Origin: Streptomyces sp. NRRL S-87
GTDB lineage: Bacteria > Actinomycetota > Actinomycetes > Streptomycetales > Streptomycetaceae
Length of the DNA stretch: 64,000 nt
NCBI RefSeq assembly: GCF_000719335.1
Contig: NZ_JOGB01000010.1
Span: 91,386-155,385, forward strand
Direction: 5' to 3'
Within the stretch, counting starts at the first letter, position 1. Each line of letters begins with the position of its first letter. The position numbers and the translations under genes are program-made. This document shows positions 41,407 to 50,119 of this stretch, in pieces. The notes under the pieces were generated by a model. The model was not told where the DNA came from. It worked only from the letters and a program-made list of their open reading frames with translations, and did not search any database.

Positions 41407-42585
41407 TCAGGGCGTGAACAGGACCTTGACCGCCCCGTCCTGCTTCTTCTGGAACATCGCGTAGGCCTCGGGCGCCTGCTGGAGGGGGAGCCGGTGGGTG
41501 GCGAAGTCCTCCACGCCCAGGGGGTCGCCGTCGGCGACCAGGGGCAGCAGGTCGTCGACCCAGCGCCGCACGTTGGCCTGGCCCATGCGCAGCTGGACCT
41601 GCTTGTCGAACAGCGTCAGCAGGGGCAGGGGGTCGGCCATGCCGCCGTACACGCCGGACAGGGAGATGGTGCCGCCCCGCCGGACCAGCTCGATGGCCAG
41701 GTACAGGGCCGACAGGCGGTCCACGCCGACGCGCTTCATCAGTGCGGCTGCCAGGGCATCGGGCAGGAGGCCGGTGACCTTCTGGGCGCCTGCCGCCACG
41801 GGCGCGCCGTGGGCTTCCAGGCCGACCGCGTCGATGACCGCGTCCGGGCCCCGGCCGTCGGTCAGTTCCCTGACCTCGGCCACGAGGTCGTCCTGTCGGA
41901 CGTCGAAGACGTGGACGCCGTGCCGGCGCGCCCGCTCACGGCGTTCCGGTACGAGGTCGATGCCGATCACCGTGTCCACCCCGAGGTGGCCGGCGACGCG
42001 CGTGCACATGTCGCCGATGGGGCCCAGGCCGATCACGGCGAGGCTGCCGCCGGCGGGGACGGCGGCGTACCGGACGGCCTGCCAGGCCGTCGGAAGCACG
42101 TCGGAGAGGTAGACGAACCGGTCGTCCACCGGGCCGTCGGGGACCTTGATGGGCAGGGTGTTGCCGAACGGCACCCGCAGGTACTCGGCCTGTCCGCCGG
42201 GCACCTGGCCGTAGAGTTTGGTGTAGCCGAAGAGGGCCGCCCCCTTGCCGTGCTCGTGGACCTGGGTGGTCTCGCACTGCGAGTGCAGGCCCTGTGCGCA
42301 CATGAAGCAGGTGCCGCAGGAGACGTTGAACGGCACCACGACCCGGTCGCCGGGACGTACGGCGGTGACCTCCGCTCCCGCTTCCTCGACGACGCCCATC
42401 GGTTCGTGCCCGAGGACGTCGCCCTCTTCGAGGAACGGGCCGAACACCTGGTACAGGTGCAGGTCGGAGCCGCACAGGCCGGTGGTCGTGATTTTGACGA
42501 TCACGTCGGTCGGGTCCTCGATCACCGGGTCCGCGACGGTGTCGACGCGGACGTCGGCCGTGCCGTGCCAGGTCAGTGCCTTCAT
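41407..42585 (-). CDS. Zinc-dependent medium-chain alcohol dehydrogenase
   Basis: The protein has 392 residues. Catalytic zinc ligands: Cys in TGLCGSDLHLY, VLGHEPMGVVEEAG, and a later Asp/Glu. The structural zinc set lies in CGTCFMCAQGLHSQC. The NAD(P)-binding Rossmann stretch is LAVIGLGPIGDM. The length, the ALxWHGxxDVRVDTV opening and the extended catalytic domain resemble the glutathione-independent formaldehyde dehydrogenase-like subgroup. The substrate is unknown. ATG 42585 lies behind GAGGAGGGA. Confidence 0.88.
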   Translation of the reverse strand: MKALTWHGTADVRVDTVADPVIEDPTDVIVKITTTGLCGSDLHLYQVFGPFLEEGDVLGHEPMGVVEEAGAEVTAVRPGDRVVVPFNVSCGTCFMCAQGLHSQCETTQVHEHGKGAALFGYTKLYGQVPGGQAEYLRVPFGNTLPIKVPDGPVDDRFVYLSDVLPTAWQAVRYAAVPAGGSLAVIGLGPIGDMCTRVAGHLGVDTVIGIDLVPERRERARRHGVHVFDVRQDDLVAEVRELTDGRGPDAVIDAVGLEAHGAPVAAGAQKVTGLLPDALAAALMKRVGVDRLSALYLAIELVRRGGTISLSGVYGGMADPLPLLTLFDKQVQLRMGQANVRRWVDDLLPLVADGDPLGVEDFATHRLPLQQAPEAYAMFQKKQDGAVKVLFTP

Positions 42586-42920
42586 AGCGATCCCTCCTCG
42601 CGCCGTGCGGCGGGGTCCTCGTCACCCGTGCCGGGTTCCGCCGTCCTGCGACGCCGGGTTGACTGCGTTCCTGTTCTGCCGTGTGCCCGGTTCGACGGCG
42701 CGTACGCGATCCGGCGGCCCCGTCCCGAAGCGGGCGCGGCCGTACGGATCCCCGGCGGGGTGGCTGCGGGGGCCGTCCGCGGCTTGGGGGGGACGGGAGA
42801 CGCCGCACGCATGAGGTCGGGGAGACCGGGCAGGCGCGCCATCGATGGCGGCGCACCACGCCGTGACCACGCACGTGGTGCGCTCGTACCTGCCCCAACC
42901 CCATTCCGAGGAGTGAGCAG
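42586..42920. other. Divergent intergenic region
   Basis: 335 bp between the alcohol dehydrogenase and the SRPBCC gene. It should contain both promoters. I see no clear -10/-35 pair, no gene and no long repeat. Confidence 0.5.
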
Positions 42921-43370
42921 ATGTCACAGGTCAGGGAATCGATCGAGGTCAATGTCCCGGTGCGGGCCGCGTACGACCAGTGGACGCAGTTCGAGACGTT
43001 CCCCGCGTTCATGGAGGGCGTGGAACGGATCGAGCAGCGCACGGACACGCTCACCCACTGGGTGACGAAGTTGGGCGGTGTGACGCGGGAGTTCGACGCC
43101 GAGATCACCGAGCAGATCCCCGACCGCAAGGTCGCCTGGGTCACCGTGGGCGGCCAGAGCGAGCAGTCGGGCCTGGTGACGTTCCAGCCCATCGACCCCT
43201 CGCACACCGAAGTCACCTTGATGATGGACTTCGACCCCGAGGGCATGGCCGAGACCCTCGGCGACAAGCTCGGCTTCGTCGACCGACAGGTCAAGGGCGA
43301 TCTCAAGCGGTTCAAGCACTTCATCGAGGACCGTGGGAACCCCACCGGCGCCTGGCGCGGCCAGGTCTGA
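42921..43370 (+). CDS. SRPBCC (START-like) family protein
   Basis: The protein has 149 residues, with ATG 42921 behind GAGGAG. Single SRPBCC fold: ESIEVNVPVRAAYDQWTQFE, TFPAFMEGVERIEQ, HWVTKLGGVTREFDAEITEQ and a long C-terminal helix (VDRQVKGDLKRFKHFIEDRG). It matches the polyketide-cyclase/coenzyme Q-binding group often found beside stress proteins; here a CsbD gene is convergent. Lipid or small-ligand binding is expected; no polyketide role is implied. Confidence 0.85.
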   Translation: MSQVRESIEVNVPVRAAYDQWTQFETFPAFMEGVERIEQRTDTLTHWVTKLGGVTREFDAEITEQIPDRKVAWVTVGGQSEQSGLVTFQPIDPSHTEVTLMMDFDPEGMAETLGDKLGFVDRQVKGDLKRFKHFIEDRGNPTGAWRGQV

Positions 43371-43412
43371 ACGGGGCCGCACCCCGCCCGACCGACGGCG
43401 CACCGGACGCGG

Positions 43413-43447
43413 AGCGGGTCCCCGGCACCACGTGCCGGGGACCCGCT
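43413..43447. terminator. Hairpin between SRPBCC and CsbD genes
   Basis: A perfect 16-bp stem (left arm AGCGGGTCCCCGGCAC) with a 3-nt loop lies between two convergent genes and should act as a bidirectional terminator. Confidence 0.75.
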
Positions 43448-43477
43448 GTCAGGAGCCGTCGAACGGCCGTGGTCGGG

Positions 43478-43681
43478 TCAGGGTTCCTGGCGGCGGTCGC
43501 GCAGGGAGTCCTCGATGCCCCGGGCCTGCTCCTCCGCCTTGCCGGCGGCCTCGCGGGCCTTGCCCTTGAGCTGGTCCGTCTTGCCCTCGGCCTGCATCCG
43601 CTCGCTGCCGGTCGCCTTGCCCGCGACTTCCTTGGCCTTGCCCTTGGCCTGCTCCATCTTTCCCTTGGCCTTCTCCGCCAT
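43478..43681 (-). CDS. CsbD-family stress protein
   Basis: The protein has 67 residues, almost all in the CsbD repeat pattern: AKGKMEQAKGKAKEVAGKAT, then ERMQAEGKTDQLKGKAREAA. It is hydrophilic and Ala/Lys/Glu-rich, an intrinsically flexible helix former. In Bacillus the founding member is under SigB control; a comparable stress control is likely here, although I see no clear SigB-type promoter upstream. Confidence 0.9.
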   Translation of the reverse strand: MAEKAKGKMEQAKGKAKEVAGKATGSERMQAEGKTDQLKGKAREAAGKAEEQARGIEDSLRDRRQEP

Positions 43682-43801
43682 GAGGAAACACTCCCTTTTC
43701 CGAAGAACGGTCGGTCGCTCCACAAACTAGGCGAGATCGGGATGATGCGCGCGTCGAGCACGGGGCTCGGACCGGCCGTCCGGGTCCGGCCGGCGGCCCT
43801 G

Positions 43802-44596
43802 TTACGTCCTCGGGACCGACGTGAGCACGGCGAACACCGCTCCGCAGGGGTCGCGGACCCAGGCCGTCCGGCCGACTCCGGGTACGTCCGCGGCGGGCGT
43901 CAGGACCACGCCGCCGTTGCCCTCGACCGCCGAGGCGGTGGCGTCGACGTCCGTCACCCGGAAGTAGGGGACCCAGCACGGCACCGCCGACGACGCGCCG
44001 CCCATGCCCTCGCGCTGCGGTGCCACGCCGCCGAAGGAACCCGCTTCCAGGTCGCCCTCGCCGACGCTCAGCACCCGGTACGCCGTCCCCGTTATCTCCT
44101 CCTCGACGTACCGCCAGCCGAACACCCAGGCGTAGAAGCCGATCGCGGCGACCGGGTCGGGTGCGTGCAGCTCCACCCACTCCAGGGCGTTCTCGGTCGT
44201 GGCGGTCTCCAGCCCGCCGGTCCTCCCGGGCTGCCGGCACGCGAACGGGGCTCCCTGCGGGTCGGTGAACCGGGCGAGCCGGCCCTCGCCCGTGACGTCC
44301 ACGGGCCCCGTCCGCACCGACCCGCCCCCGGCGCGCACGGCCGCGGCGGTGGCCTGCACGTCGGGGCTCTGGAAGTGCACCGTCCACGCGGAGCGCGCGC
44401 CCCGGTCCGTCGCCGGACCGAGGGCGGCGACGGTGTTCCCGCCGAACCGGAAGAGTCCGTACCCGCCGGACCCGGGCCCGGCCGGGACGAACTCCCAGCC
44501 GAAGACCTTCCCGTAGAAGGCGGCCGCCGCAGCGGTGTCCGGGCTGGCGAGGTCGAGCCAGTTGGGCGATCCGGTACGGAAGTCGGTACCGAGCAT
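43802..44596 (-). CDS. Two-domain VOC-superfamily protein
   Basis: The protein has 264 residues from ATG 44596 (GGAGG, 5-nt gap). Two VOC domains repeat the same elements: PNWLDLASPDTAAAAAFYGK, VFGWEF and FTDPQGAPFA; then LEWVELHAPDPVAAIGFYAW, VFGWRYVEEEI and WVRDPCGAVFAVL. This is the layout of the hydroxylase/glyoxalase-like CFP32/CFP30B group of actinomycetes. Enzymatic activity is unknown. It is encoded on the same strand as the agmatinase, 72 bp downstream of it, and may share its transcript. Confidence 0.87.
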   Translation of the reverse strand: MLGTDFRTGSPNWLDLASPDTAAAAAFYGKVFGWEFVPAGPGSGGYGLFRFGGNTVAALGPATDRGARSAWTVHFQSPDVQATAAAVRAGGGSVRTGPVDVTGEGRLARFTDPQGAPFACRQPGRTGGLETATTENALEWVELHAPDPVAAIGFYAWVFGWRYVEEEITGTAYRVLSVGEGDLEAGSFGGVAPQREGMGGASSAVPCWVPYFRVTDVDATASAVEGNGGVVLTPAADVPGVGRTAWVRDPCGAVFAVLTSVPRT

Positions 44597-44668
44597 GCGG
44601 TCCTCCGGTGGTACGGCGACACGGTCGTCGATCACCCTGCCCGCCGACCGTCCGTCACCGCAACAGAC

Positions 44669-45658
44669 CTACTTCCCCACGCCCCAGCGGACCGGGGCGA
44701 TCTGCTTCGACATGATCGTGATGAGCTCGTAGGCGGCGTGCGACGCGGCGATCGAGGTGATGTTCGCGTGGTCGTAGGCCGGCGCCACCTCCACGATGTC
44801 GGCGGAGACGAGGTGGCAGTCGGCCAGGCCCCGCAGGATCTCCAGCAGTTCGCGGGACGTCATGCCGCCGGCCTCCGGCGTCCCCGTGCCGGGAGCGTGG
44901 GCGGGGTCGAGGACGTCGATGTCGATGGAGACGTAGAGGGGCCGGTCGCCGACGCGCTCGCGCAGCTGCTGGGCGATCTCGTCCACCCCGCGCCGCATGA
45001 CGTCCGCCGACGTCACGATGCCGAAACCGAGCTTGGCGTCCTCGTCGAGGTCCTGCTTGCCGTAGATGGGACCGCGGGTCCCCACGTGGCACAGGGCTGA
45101 GGTGTCGACGACGCCCTCCTCCACCGCGCGCCGGAACGGCATCCCGTGCGTGTACTGCTGGCCGAAGTAGTCGTCCCAGGTGTCCAGGTGGGCGTCGAAG
45201 TGCAGGACCGCAACCGGCCCGTGCTTCTTGGCGACGGAACGCAGCAGCGGGAGCGCGACGGTGTGGTCGCCGCCCAGCGTCATCAGCCGCGCGCCGGTGC
45301 CGAGCAGGTCGTCGGCCGCGGCCTCGATGGTCTCCACGGCCTGCGCCGCGTCGAACGGATTGGCGCTGATGTCACCGGCGTCGGCCACCTGGCTGAAGTG
45401 GTACGGGTACACGTCCTGCGCCGGGTTGTAGGGGCGCAGGGTCCGGGACGCCTCCCGGATGGCGTTGCCGCCGAAGCGGGCACCGGGGCGGTAGGTGACA
45501 CCGCCGTCGAACGGGATCCCGACCACCGCGATGTCGGCCTTCTCCACCTGGTCGAGGCGCGGGACGCGGCCGAACGTGGCCGGGCCGGCGTAGTGCAGCG
45601 TGCGGTCGGTCTCGGTCGGCGGCTGGGGCGGTACCACGCCGTTGGGCTGGGTGGTCAT
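44669..45658 (-). CDS. Agmatinase-family amidinohydrolase (ureohydrolase)
   Basis: The protein has 329 residues. All binuclear-manganese motifs are present: [26 protein letters not shown] (DAHxD) and [20 protein letters not shown]. The enzyme hydrolyses a guanidino group to a primary amine plus urea. In marginolactone and related aminopolyol clusters such an enzyme acts last, converting the guanidinobutyl end of the polyketide to an aminobutyl end; the LAL regulator and starter-unit genes next door support that role. Agmatine hydrolysis together with the decarboxylase at 39.8-41.3 kb is the alternative. Two TAGGGG boxes lie about 345-370 bp upstream, with TTTAAT 40 bp after the nearer one. 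Confidence 0.88.
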   Translation of the reverse strand: MTTQPNGVVPPQPPTETDRTLHYAGPATFGRVPRLDQVEKADIAVVGIPFDGGVTYRPGARFGGNAIREASRTLRPYNPAQDVYPYHFSQVADAGDISANPFDAAQAVETIEAAADDLLGTGARLMTLGGDHTVALPLLRSVAKKHGPVAVLHFDAHLDTWDDYFGQQYTHGMPFRRAVEEGVVDTSALCHVGTRGPIYGKQDLDEDAKLGFGIVTSADVMRRGVDEIAQQLRERVGDRPLYVSIDIDVLDPAHAPGTGTPEAGGMTSRELLEILRGLADCHLVSADIVEVAPAYDHANITSIAASHAAYELITIMSKQIAPVRWGVGK

Positions 45659-45962
45659 CGTGCGTCTGGGCCTTTCCGGGGGTCACTGCAGCGGGTTGCC
45701 GTGCGGGGAGAGCAGATCGGCGGGGTCGGGGTCGTATACGACGTGCGGTCCTCCGGCCCGGGGCCCTGGTCCCGGTGCCGGCCCGGCTCCTCCGCTTCGC
45801 GGGGGCGGGGTGCCTCGGGCGACGGCCCGATGCGCTCGCGCGGCGTCGGCCCGCCCCTCCGTGCCGCGCCCCGGTCACGCGGTCACCGAGACCGCGGCAA
45901 CGCCTGTTCACGCAGGGCCGCGGCACGGCCGATTTCCCGTCGGCGTTCGTCGTCACGCTGCC

Positions 45963-46029
45963 ATTAAACGAGTGGCCGGCACGGTCGTTCCACCGCCACC
46001 GACCCCTATTCTCGGCCGGGCCACCCCTA
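45963..46029 (-). promoter_or_regulatory. Paired TAGGGG boxes upstream of the agmatinase gene
   Basis: On the minus strand two TAGGGG copies lie exactly 21 bp apart (CCCCTA at 46003-46008 and 46024-46029), followed by a -10-like TTTAAT (45963-45968) 40 bp after the nearer box. The same box recurs near other starter-unit genes, so it may be the LAL activator's site. The predicted leader would be about 300 nt. Confidence 0.4.
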
Positions 46030-46055
46030 CAGCGGCAAAACACCGAACACCCGTC

Positions 46056-46082
46056 TCTTGAGGTTTTCTTGAGGTTTCTCAA
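46056..46082. repeat. Tandem TCTTGAGGTTT repeat ending in inverted repeat
   Basis: Two exact 11-bp copies (46056-46066, 46067-46077) end in TTGAG-N4-CTCAA. They lie in the AT-richer part of the 704-bp region between the agmatinase and LAL genes, which otherwise holds no gene. One helical turn per copy suggests a protein-binding site controlling the LAL gene. Confidence 0.45.
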
Positions 46083-46362
46083 ACCCGGGATACGGACGTC
46101 CCTCCGAGGCGGTGAACCGGGCGCGGGCTTCGTTACGTTCATGGGAAAGACACGCAGGCGGAGCACCCTCCGAAGGTTGGTACGGTACATTCCAACCTGC
46201 CGAACGGGATGAAACCGCCCGCCGTTTGACCACCGGCGAGCACTGCATTTCCATGCGCTCTTCGGGCACCGTTCTTCCTGCGGGCACGTGAACTCGAAGG
46301 AATAGCCATGCCGTGTTCTGGAACCGGCGTGCGCCGTTTCGCATCTCATCGGGGAGGCAGCC

Positions 46363-49176
46363 ATGTTGGTTGAGCGGGATGAGCAAATCACCGAACTGAC
46401 CTCCTGGGCGACCGGCCCGGACCGAACGCAGGGCCGGATGGCCCTGATCGGCGGCCCGGTCGCGTCCGGCAAGACGTCCGTGCTCCACCGCGTGCTGGAG
46501 CGGACGGCCGACTCGGGCGTCCGGGTCCTCAGTGCGGTCACCTCCGCTTCCGAGCGTCATATCCCGTTCGGCGTGGTCGAGGAACTGCTCCGCGACACCC
46601 AAGACGCCGGTGGTCCGCTCCCCCTCCACGGGCCCACCGGTGCCGGCGACCTCGTACCCGTGCACACCCTCGTGGCGTTCCACGCCCGGCTCGCCGGACT
46701 CGCGGCGCGCCGGCCCGTGCTCCTCGCCGTCGACGACGTGCAGTACGCCGACCCCCAGTCCCTGCACTGCCTGCGGTACGCACTGGGCCGGGCCAGGACG
46801 GCCGGGGTGCGCCTGTCGCTGGTGGTGACCCACGGACCCGACGCGGGCGCGGTCCCCCCGCCCGTCCTGGCGGAACTCCTGGGACAGGTGGAGGCGTTGC
46901 GCCTGGACCTGGGCCCGCTGAGCGCCCCCGGGATAGCCGGGCTGCTGACTGACCGGGCGGGCGGCGCCGACCACCGGGCCGCCTCCCTGCACGCGGCCAC
47001 CGGCGGCAACCCCCTGCTGGTCCGCAGCCTCCTCGACGACGCCGGCGGGCAGGAGGACGCGGAGCCCGGACCGTTCCCCGCGGGTGAGCAGTTCCTGCAG
47101 AACGCGCTGATCTGCATCCACCGCACGGGCGGCCACGCGCTGCGCGTCGCCCAGGCCATCGCCCTGCTGGGCAGTGCCGGACGCCGGCAGTTGCTGGGCC
47201 GGCTGGTGACGGTCGACGAGGCGACCGTGCGGCAGGTGGTGGACGCGCTCGAGGCCACGGGCATCCTGCAGGGCGACCGGTTCCGGCACGACGCGGTGCG
47301 CACCGCGGTGCTGGAGACCCTGACCGACGACGTCGTGGTGCACCTGCGCAGACGCGCGGCGCGGCTCCTCTACGAGGCGGGGGCCGCACCGGTGGACGTC
47401 GCCGCGCACCTGTTGGGCCACGGGCCCGGCGGACTCGACGAGGACTGGGTGCCGGGGGTGCTCAGCGCCGCGGCCCACACGGCGCTCGCCTCGCAGCAGG
47501 TCGGATTCGCGGTGCGCTGCCTGCGCCTCGCGGCGGAGTGCTCGCGGGACGAGCGGGAGCGGCTGCAGCTGCGGGCGAGCACCGCCAAGTTCGTCTGGCG
47601 GCTCAAGCCGTCCGCCTGGCTGCACGAACTCGCGCCGCTGCAGGCCGCGTTGGCTCAGGGAACCCTGCCGGTCAGCGAGTCCCTCCAGCTCGTCGGCGAC
47701 CTGCTGTGGAACGGCTGGATCAAGGACGCGGCGGTCGCCGTACGGTACGCCCTCGACGCGGCGCCCGGATCCGGCGAGTCGCCCTCGGCCGCCGAACTGC
47801 GGTGCGTGCGGCTGATGCTGGCGTCCACCTACCCCACGCTGATGGACGACGCCGCGCTGCGGGCGGCGTTCGCGCACGCGGAACCCCTCTCGGGCGGGCC
47901 GGCGGACGGGCTGGCGGGGGGGCTGGAGGCGCTCCAGGGCGTCCTGGGCTCGGGGGCGGAGCCCGGCGCGGCGGCCGGCCGCCGGGACCGGGCCGCCACG
48001 GACGCGCAGTTCATCGCGCAGGCCGAGCAGATCCTGGCCGGGACCCGCCTCGACGAGGAGACCCACGTCACCGTCCGGGCCTGCCTGCTGGCCCTGCTGT
48101 ACGCGGAGCGGTTGGGCGCGGCCACGGCGTGGACGGACCGGATGCTGGCGGAGGCCGCGGAGCGCGGGGCCCCCGGTTGGACCGCCGTGATGCAGGCGAT
48201 CCGGGCGCACATGGCGCTGCGGCGCGGCGAACTGGCCCGGGCCCGGACGCTCGCGGAGGAGGCCCTGGACCACGTGCCGCCGCACGGCTGGGGGGTGGGC
48301 ATCGGCCTGCCGCTGTCCGCGCTGATCGAGGCGCGGACGGCCATGGGCGACCACGAGGCGGCGGCCGCGCTGGTGGACCACCCGGTGCCGGAGCAGCTGC
48401 TGCTGACCCGCTACGGCCTGCACTACCTGTACGCCCGGGCCCGGCACCGGCTCGCCACCGGGCGGCACCACGCCGCGCTGACGGACTTCACCGCCTGCGG
48501 GAAGCGGATGCGCGACTGGAACATGGACCGGGAGGGCCTCGCGCCCTGGCGGGTCGGCGCCGCGGAGGCCGCGCTGGCCCTCGGCAACCCCGGGCAGGCC
48601 GAGCGGCTGGCCAGGGAGCAGCTGGCCACGGGGGCCGGCCCCCGGGTCCGGGGCCTGGCCCTGCGGGTGCTCGCCGGCGCCCGCCCGCTGCCCGAGCGGC
48701 CCGCGCTGCTGGAGCAGGCGGTGGCCCTGCTCCAGCGGGAGGGCGACTCGCACGAGCTGGCCCGGGCGCTGACGGAACTGGGGGCGGCGTACGAGGAGCT
48801 CGGTGACGCGGCGCAGGGCAAGAGCTGCACCCGCCGGGCGTGGCGGATCGCCGAGGCCTGCGGAGCCCGCGACCTGACGCGAGGCCTCCAGGCCGACCAG
48901 GTCCCGCCGGGCGAACCGGCGGCCCCTACGGAAGCAGTCGAACCGGGCCCCGTCCAGCCGTCCGCGCCCGAGGCGGTCTCCTCGCTGACGGACGCCGAGC
49001 GGCGGGTGGCGGCACTGGCCGCGCACGGCTACACGAACCGCGAGATCAGCGCGAAGCTGTTCATCACGGTGAGCACGGTGGAACAGCATCTGACCCGCGT
49101 CTACCGCAAGATCAACATCACACGTCGTCAAGACCTGCCCGTGAGTTGGGACTCCGTTGTCGCACATACCGCCTGA
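46363..49176 (+). CDS. LAL-family (large ATP-binding LuxR) regulator of PKS cluster
   Basis: The protein has 937 residues, with ATG 46363 behind GGGGAGG. N-terminal AAA-type domain: MLVERDEQITELTSWATG, Walker A in GGPVASGKTSVL, and Walker B in RPVLLAVDDVQYADPQSLHC. The long helical middle is TPR-like. The C-terminal LuxR helix-turn-helix is complete (SLTDAERRVAALAAHGYTNR, EISAKLFITVSTVEQHLTRV). LAL proteins are the usual pathway-specific activators of macrolide and polyene clusters. Its 3' end overlaps the metallophosphoesterase gene by 20 nt, so activator, phosphoesterase and PPTase are probably one operon. Confidence 0.93.
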   Translation: MLVERDEQITELTSWATGPDRTQGRMALIGGPVASGKTSVLHRVLERTADSGVRVLSAVTSASERHIPFGVVEELLRDTQDAGGPLPLHGPTGAGDLVPVHTLVAFHARLAGLAARRPVLLAVDDVQYADPQSLHCLRYALGRARTAGVRLSLVVTHGPDAGAVPPPVLAELLGQVEALRLDLGPLSAPGIAGLLTDRAGGADHRAASLHAATGGNPLLVRSLLDDAGGQEDAEPGPFPAGEQFLQNALICIHRTGGHALRVAQAIALLGSAGRRQLLGRLVTVDEATVRQVVDALEATGILQGDRFRHDAVRTAVLETLTDDVVVHLRRRAARLLYEAGAAPVDVAAHLLGHGPGGLDEDWVPGVLSAAAHTALASQQVGFAVRCLRLAAECSRDERERLQLRASTAKFVWRLKPSAWLHELAPLQAALAQGTLPVSESLQLVGDLLWNGWIKDAAVAVRYALDAAPGSGESPSAAELRCVRLMLASTYPTLMDDAALRAAFAHAEPLSGGPADGLAGGLEALQGVLGSGAEPGAAAGRRDRAATDAQFIAQAEQILAGTRLDEETHVTVRACLLALLYAERLGAATAWTDRMLAEAAERGAPGWTAVMQAIRAHMALRRGELARARTLAEEALDHVPPHGWGVGIGLPLSALIEARTAMGDHEAAAALVDHPVPEQLLLTRYGLHYLYARARHRLATGRHHAALTDFTACGKRMRDWNMDREGLAPWRVGAAEAALALGNPGQAERLAREQLATGAGPRVRGLALRVLAGARPLPERPALLEQAVALLQREGDSHELARALTELGAAYEELGDAAQGKSCTRRAWRIAEACGARDLTRGLQADQVPPGEPAAPTEAVEPGPVQPSAPEAVSSLTDAERRVAALAAHGYTNREISAKLFITVSTVEQHLTRVYRKINITRRQDLPVSWDSVVAHTA

Positions 49177-50119
49177 CCCCGGCTCCCCCGCCGGGGCATC
49201 CGCCCCGTCCGGACCGCGGCTGCTCGCCGTGAGCGACCTGCACATCGGCATGGCCGACAACCGGCCCCTCCTCGAATCGCTGCGCCCCGGCCACCCGGAC
49301 GACTGGCTGCTCGTCGCCGGCGACGTCGGCGAGCTGACCGAGGACATCGCCTGGGCCCTGCGCCTGCTGGCCGGCCGGTTCAGCACCGTGGTCTGGGCCC
49401 CCGGCAACCACGAGCTGTGGACTCCGCGCGAGGACCCGGTCCAGGCCCGGGGCGCGGAACGCTACCGCTACCTGGTGGAGCTGTGCCGGGGGCTGGGCGT
49501 GGTCACGCCGGAGGACCCGTGGCCGGTGTGGCGCGGGCCCGGCGGCCCCGTCGCCGTGGCGCCGCTGTTCCTGCTGTACGACTACACGTTCCGGGCGCCG
49601 GGGACCACCACCAAGGAGCAGTCGCTGGCCAAGGCGCACGACGAGGGCGTGGTCTGCACGGACGAGTACCTCCTGCACCCCGACCCGTACCCCGGCCGGG
49701 ACGCGTGGTGCCGGGCCCGGGTCGCCCACACCCTGGCCCGGCTGGAGGCGCACGACCCGGCCCTGCCCCTGGTCCTCGTCAACCACTACCCGCTGGTGCG
49801 CGAACCCACGGACGTGCTGTGGCGTCCAGAGTTCGCCCAGTGGTGCGGCACCGTGCTGACCGCCGACTGGCACCGCCGGTTCCGCACGGCCGCGGTGGTC
49901 TACGGACACCTGCACATCCCGCGGACCACCTGGTACGACGGCGTGCGCTTCGAGGAGGTGTCCATCGGCTACCCGCGCGAGTGGCGCCGCCGGGGCCACC
50001 CCAGGGGCCTGCTGCGGCAGATCCTTCCGTACGCCGGCCCGCCCGGGGGTGGTGCGTCCGCGACGGCCGCCCCGCCCCGGCGGACGGCCGCCACGACCGA
50101 CGGCGGAGGAGCCCGGTGA
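49157..50119 (+). CDS. Calcineurin-like metallophosphoesterase, PptH-like
   Basis: The protein has 320 residues from TTG 49157 (GGGA 5 nt upstream); a start further in would lie too close to the first metal motif. Metallophosphoesterase motifs: AVSDLHIG (DxH), LLVAGDVGEL (GDxxE-type), APGNHELW (GNHE), LVNHYPL and YGHLHIP (GHLH). It overlaps the phosphopantetheinyl transferase gene by 4 nt. The same pair occurs in Mycobacterium tuberculosis, where Rv2795c (PptH) removes phosphopantetheine from carrier proteins and opposes PptT (Rv2794c). The same role, resetting or proofreading carrier domains of this PKS, is inferred here. A general phosphodiesterase is the alternative. Confidence 0.85.
   Translation: MSHIPPDPGSPAGASAPSGPRLLAVSDLHIGMADNRPLLESLRPGHPDDWLLVAGDVGELTEDIAWALRLLAGRFSTVVWAPGNHELWTPREDPVQARGAERYRYLVELCRGLGVVTPEDPWPVWRGPGGPVAVAPLFLLYDYTFRAPGTTTKEQSLAKAHDEGVVCTDEYLLHPDPYPGRDAWCRARVAHTLARLEAHDPALPLVLVNHYPLVREPTDVLWRPEFAQWCGTVLTADWHRRFRTAAVVYGHLHIPRTTWYDGVRFEEVSIGYPREWRRRGHPRGLLRQILPYAGPPGGGASATAAPPRRTAATTDGGGAR

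Noticed and set aside
42921..43370. SRPBCC protein considered as a polyketide cyclase of the cluster
   Set aside because: The neighbours are CsbD and dehydrogenase genes, the PKS is modular type I, and this SRPBCC group is common in stress loci.
46027..49407. Long minus-strand open frame opposite the LAL gene
   Set aside because: The translation is Arg/Gly/Pro-rich with no domain, and the plus strand has Walker and LuxR motifs. It is an antisense artefact of GC-rich codons.
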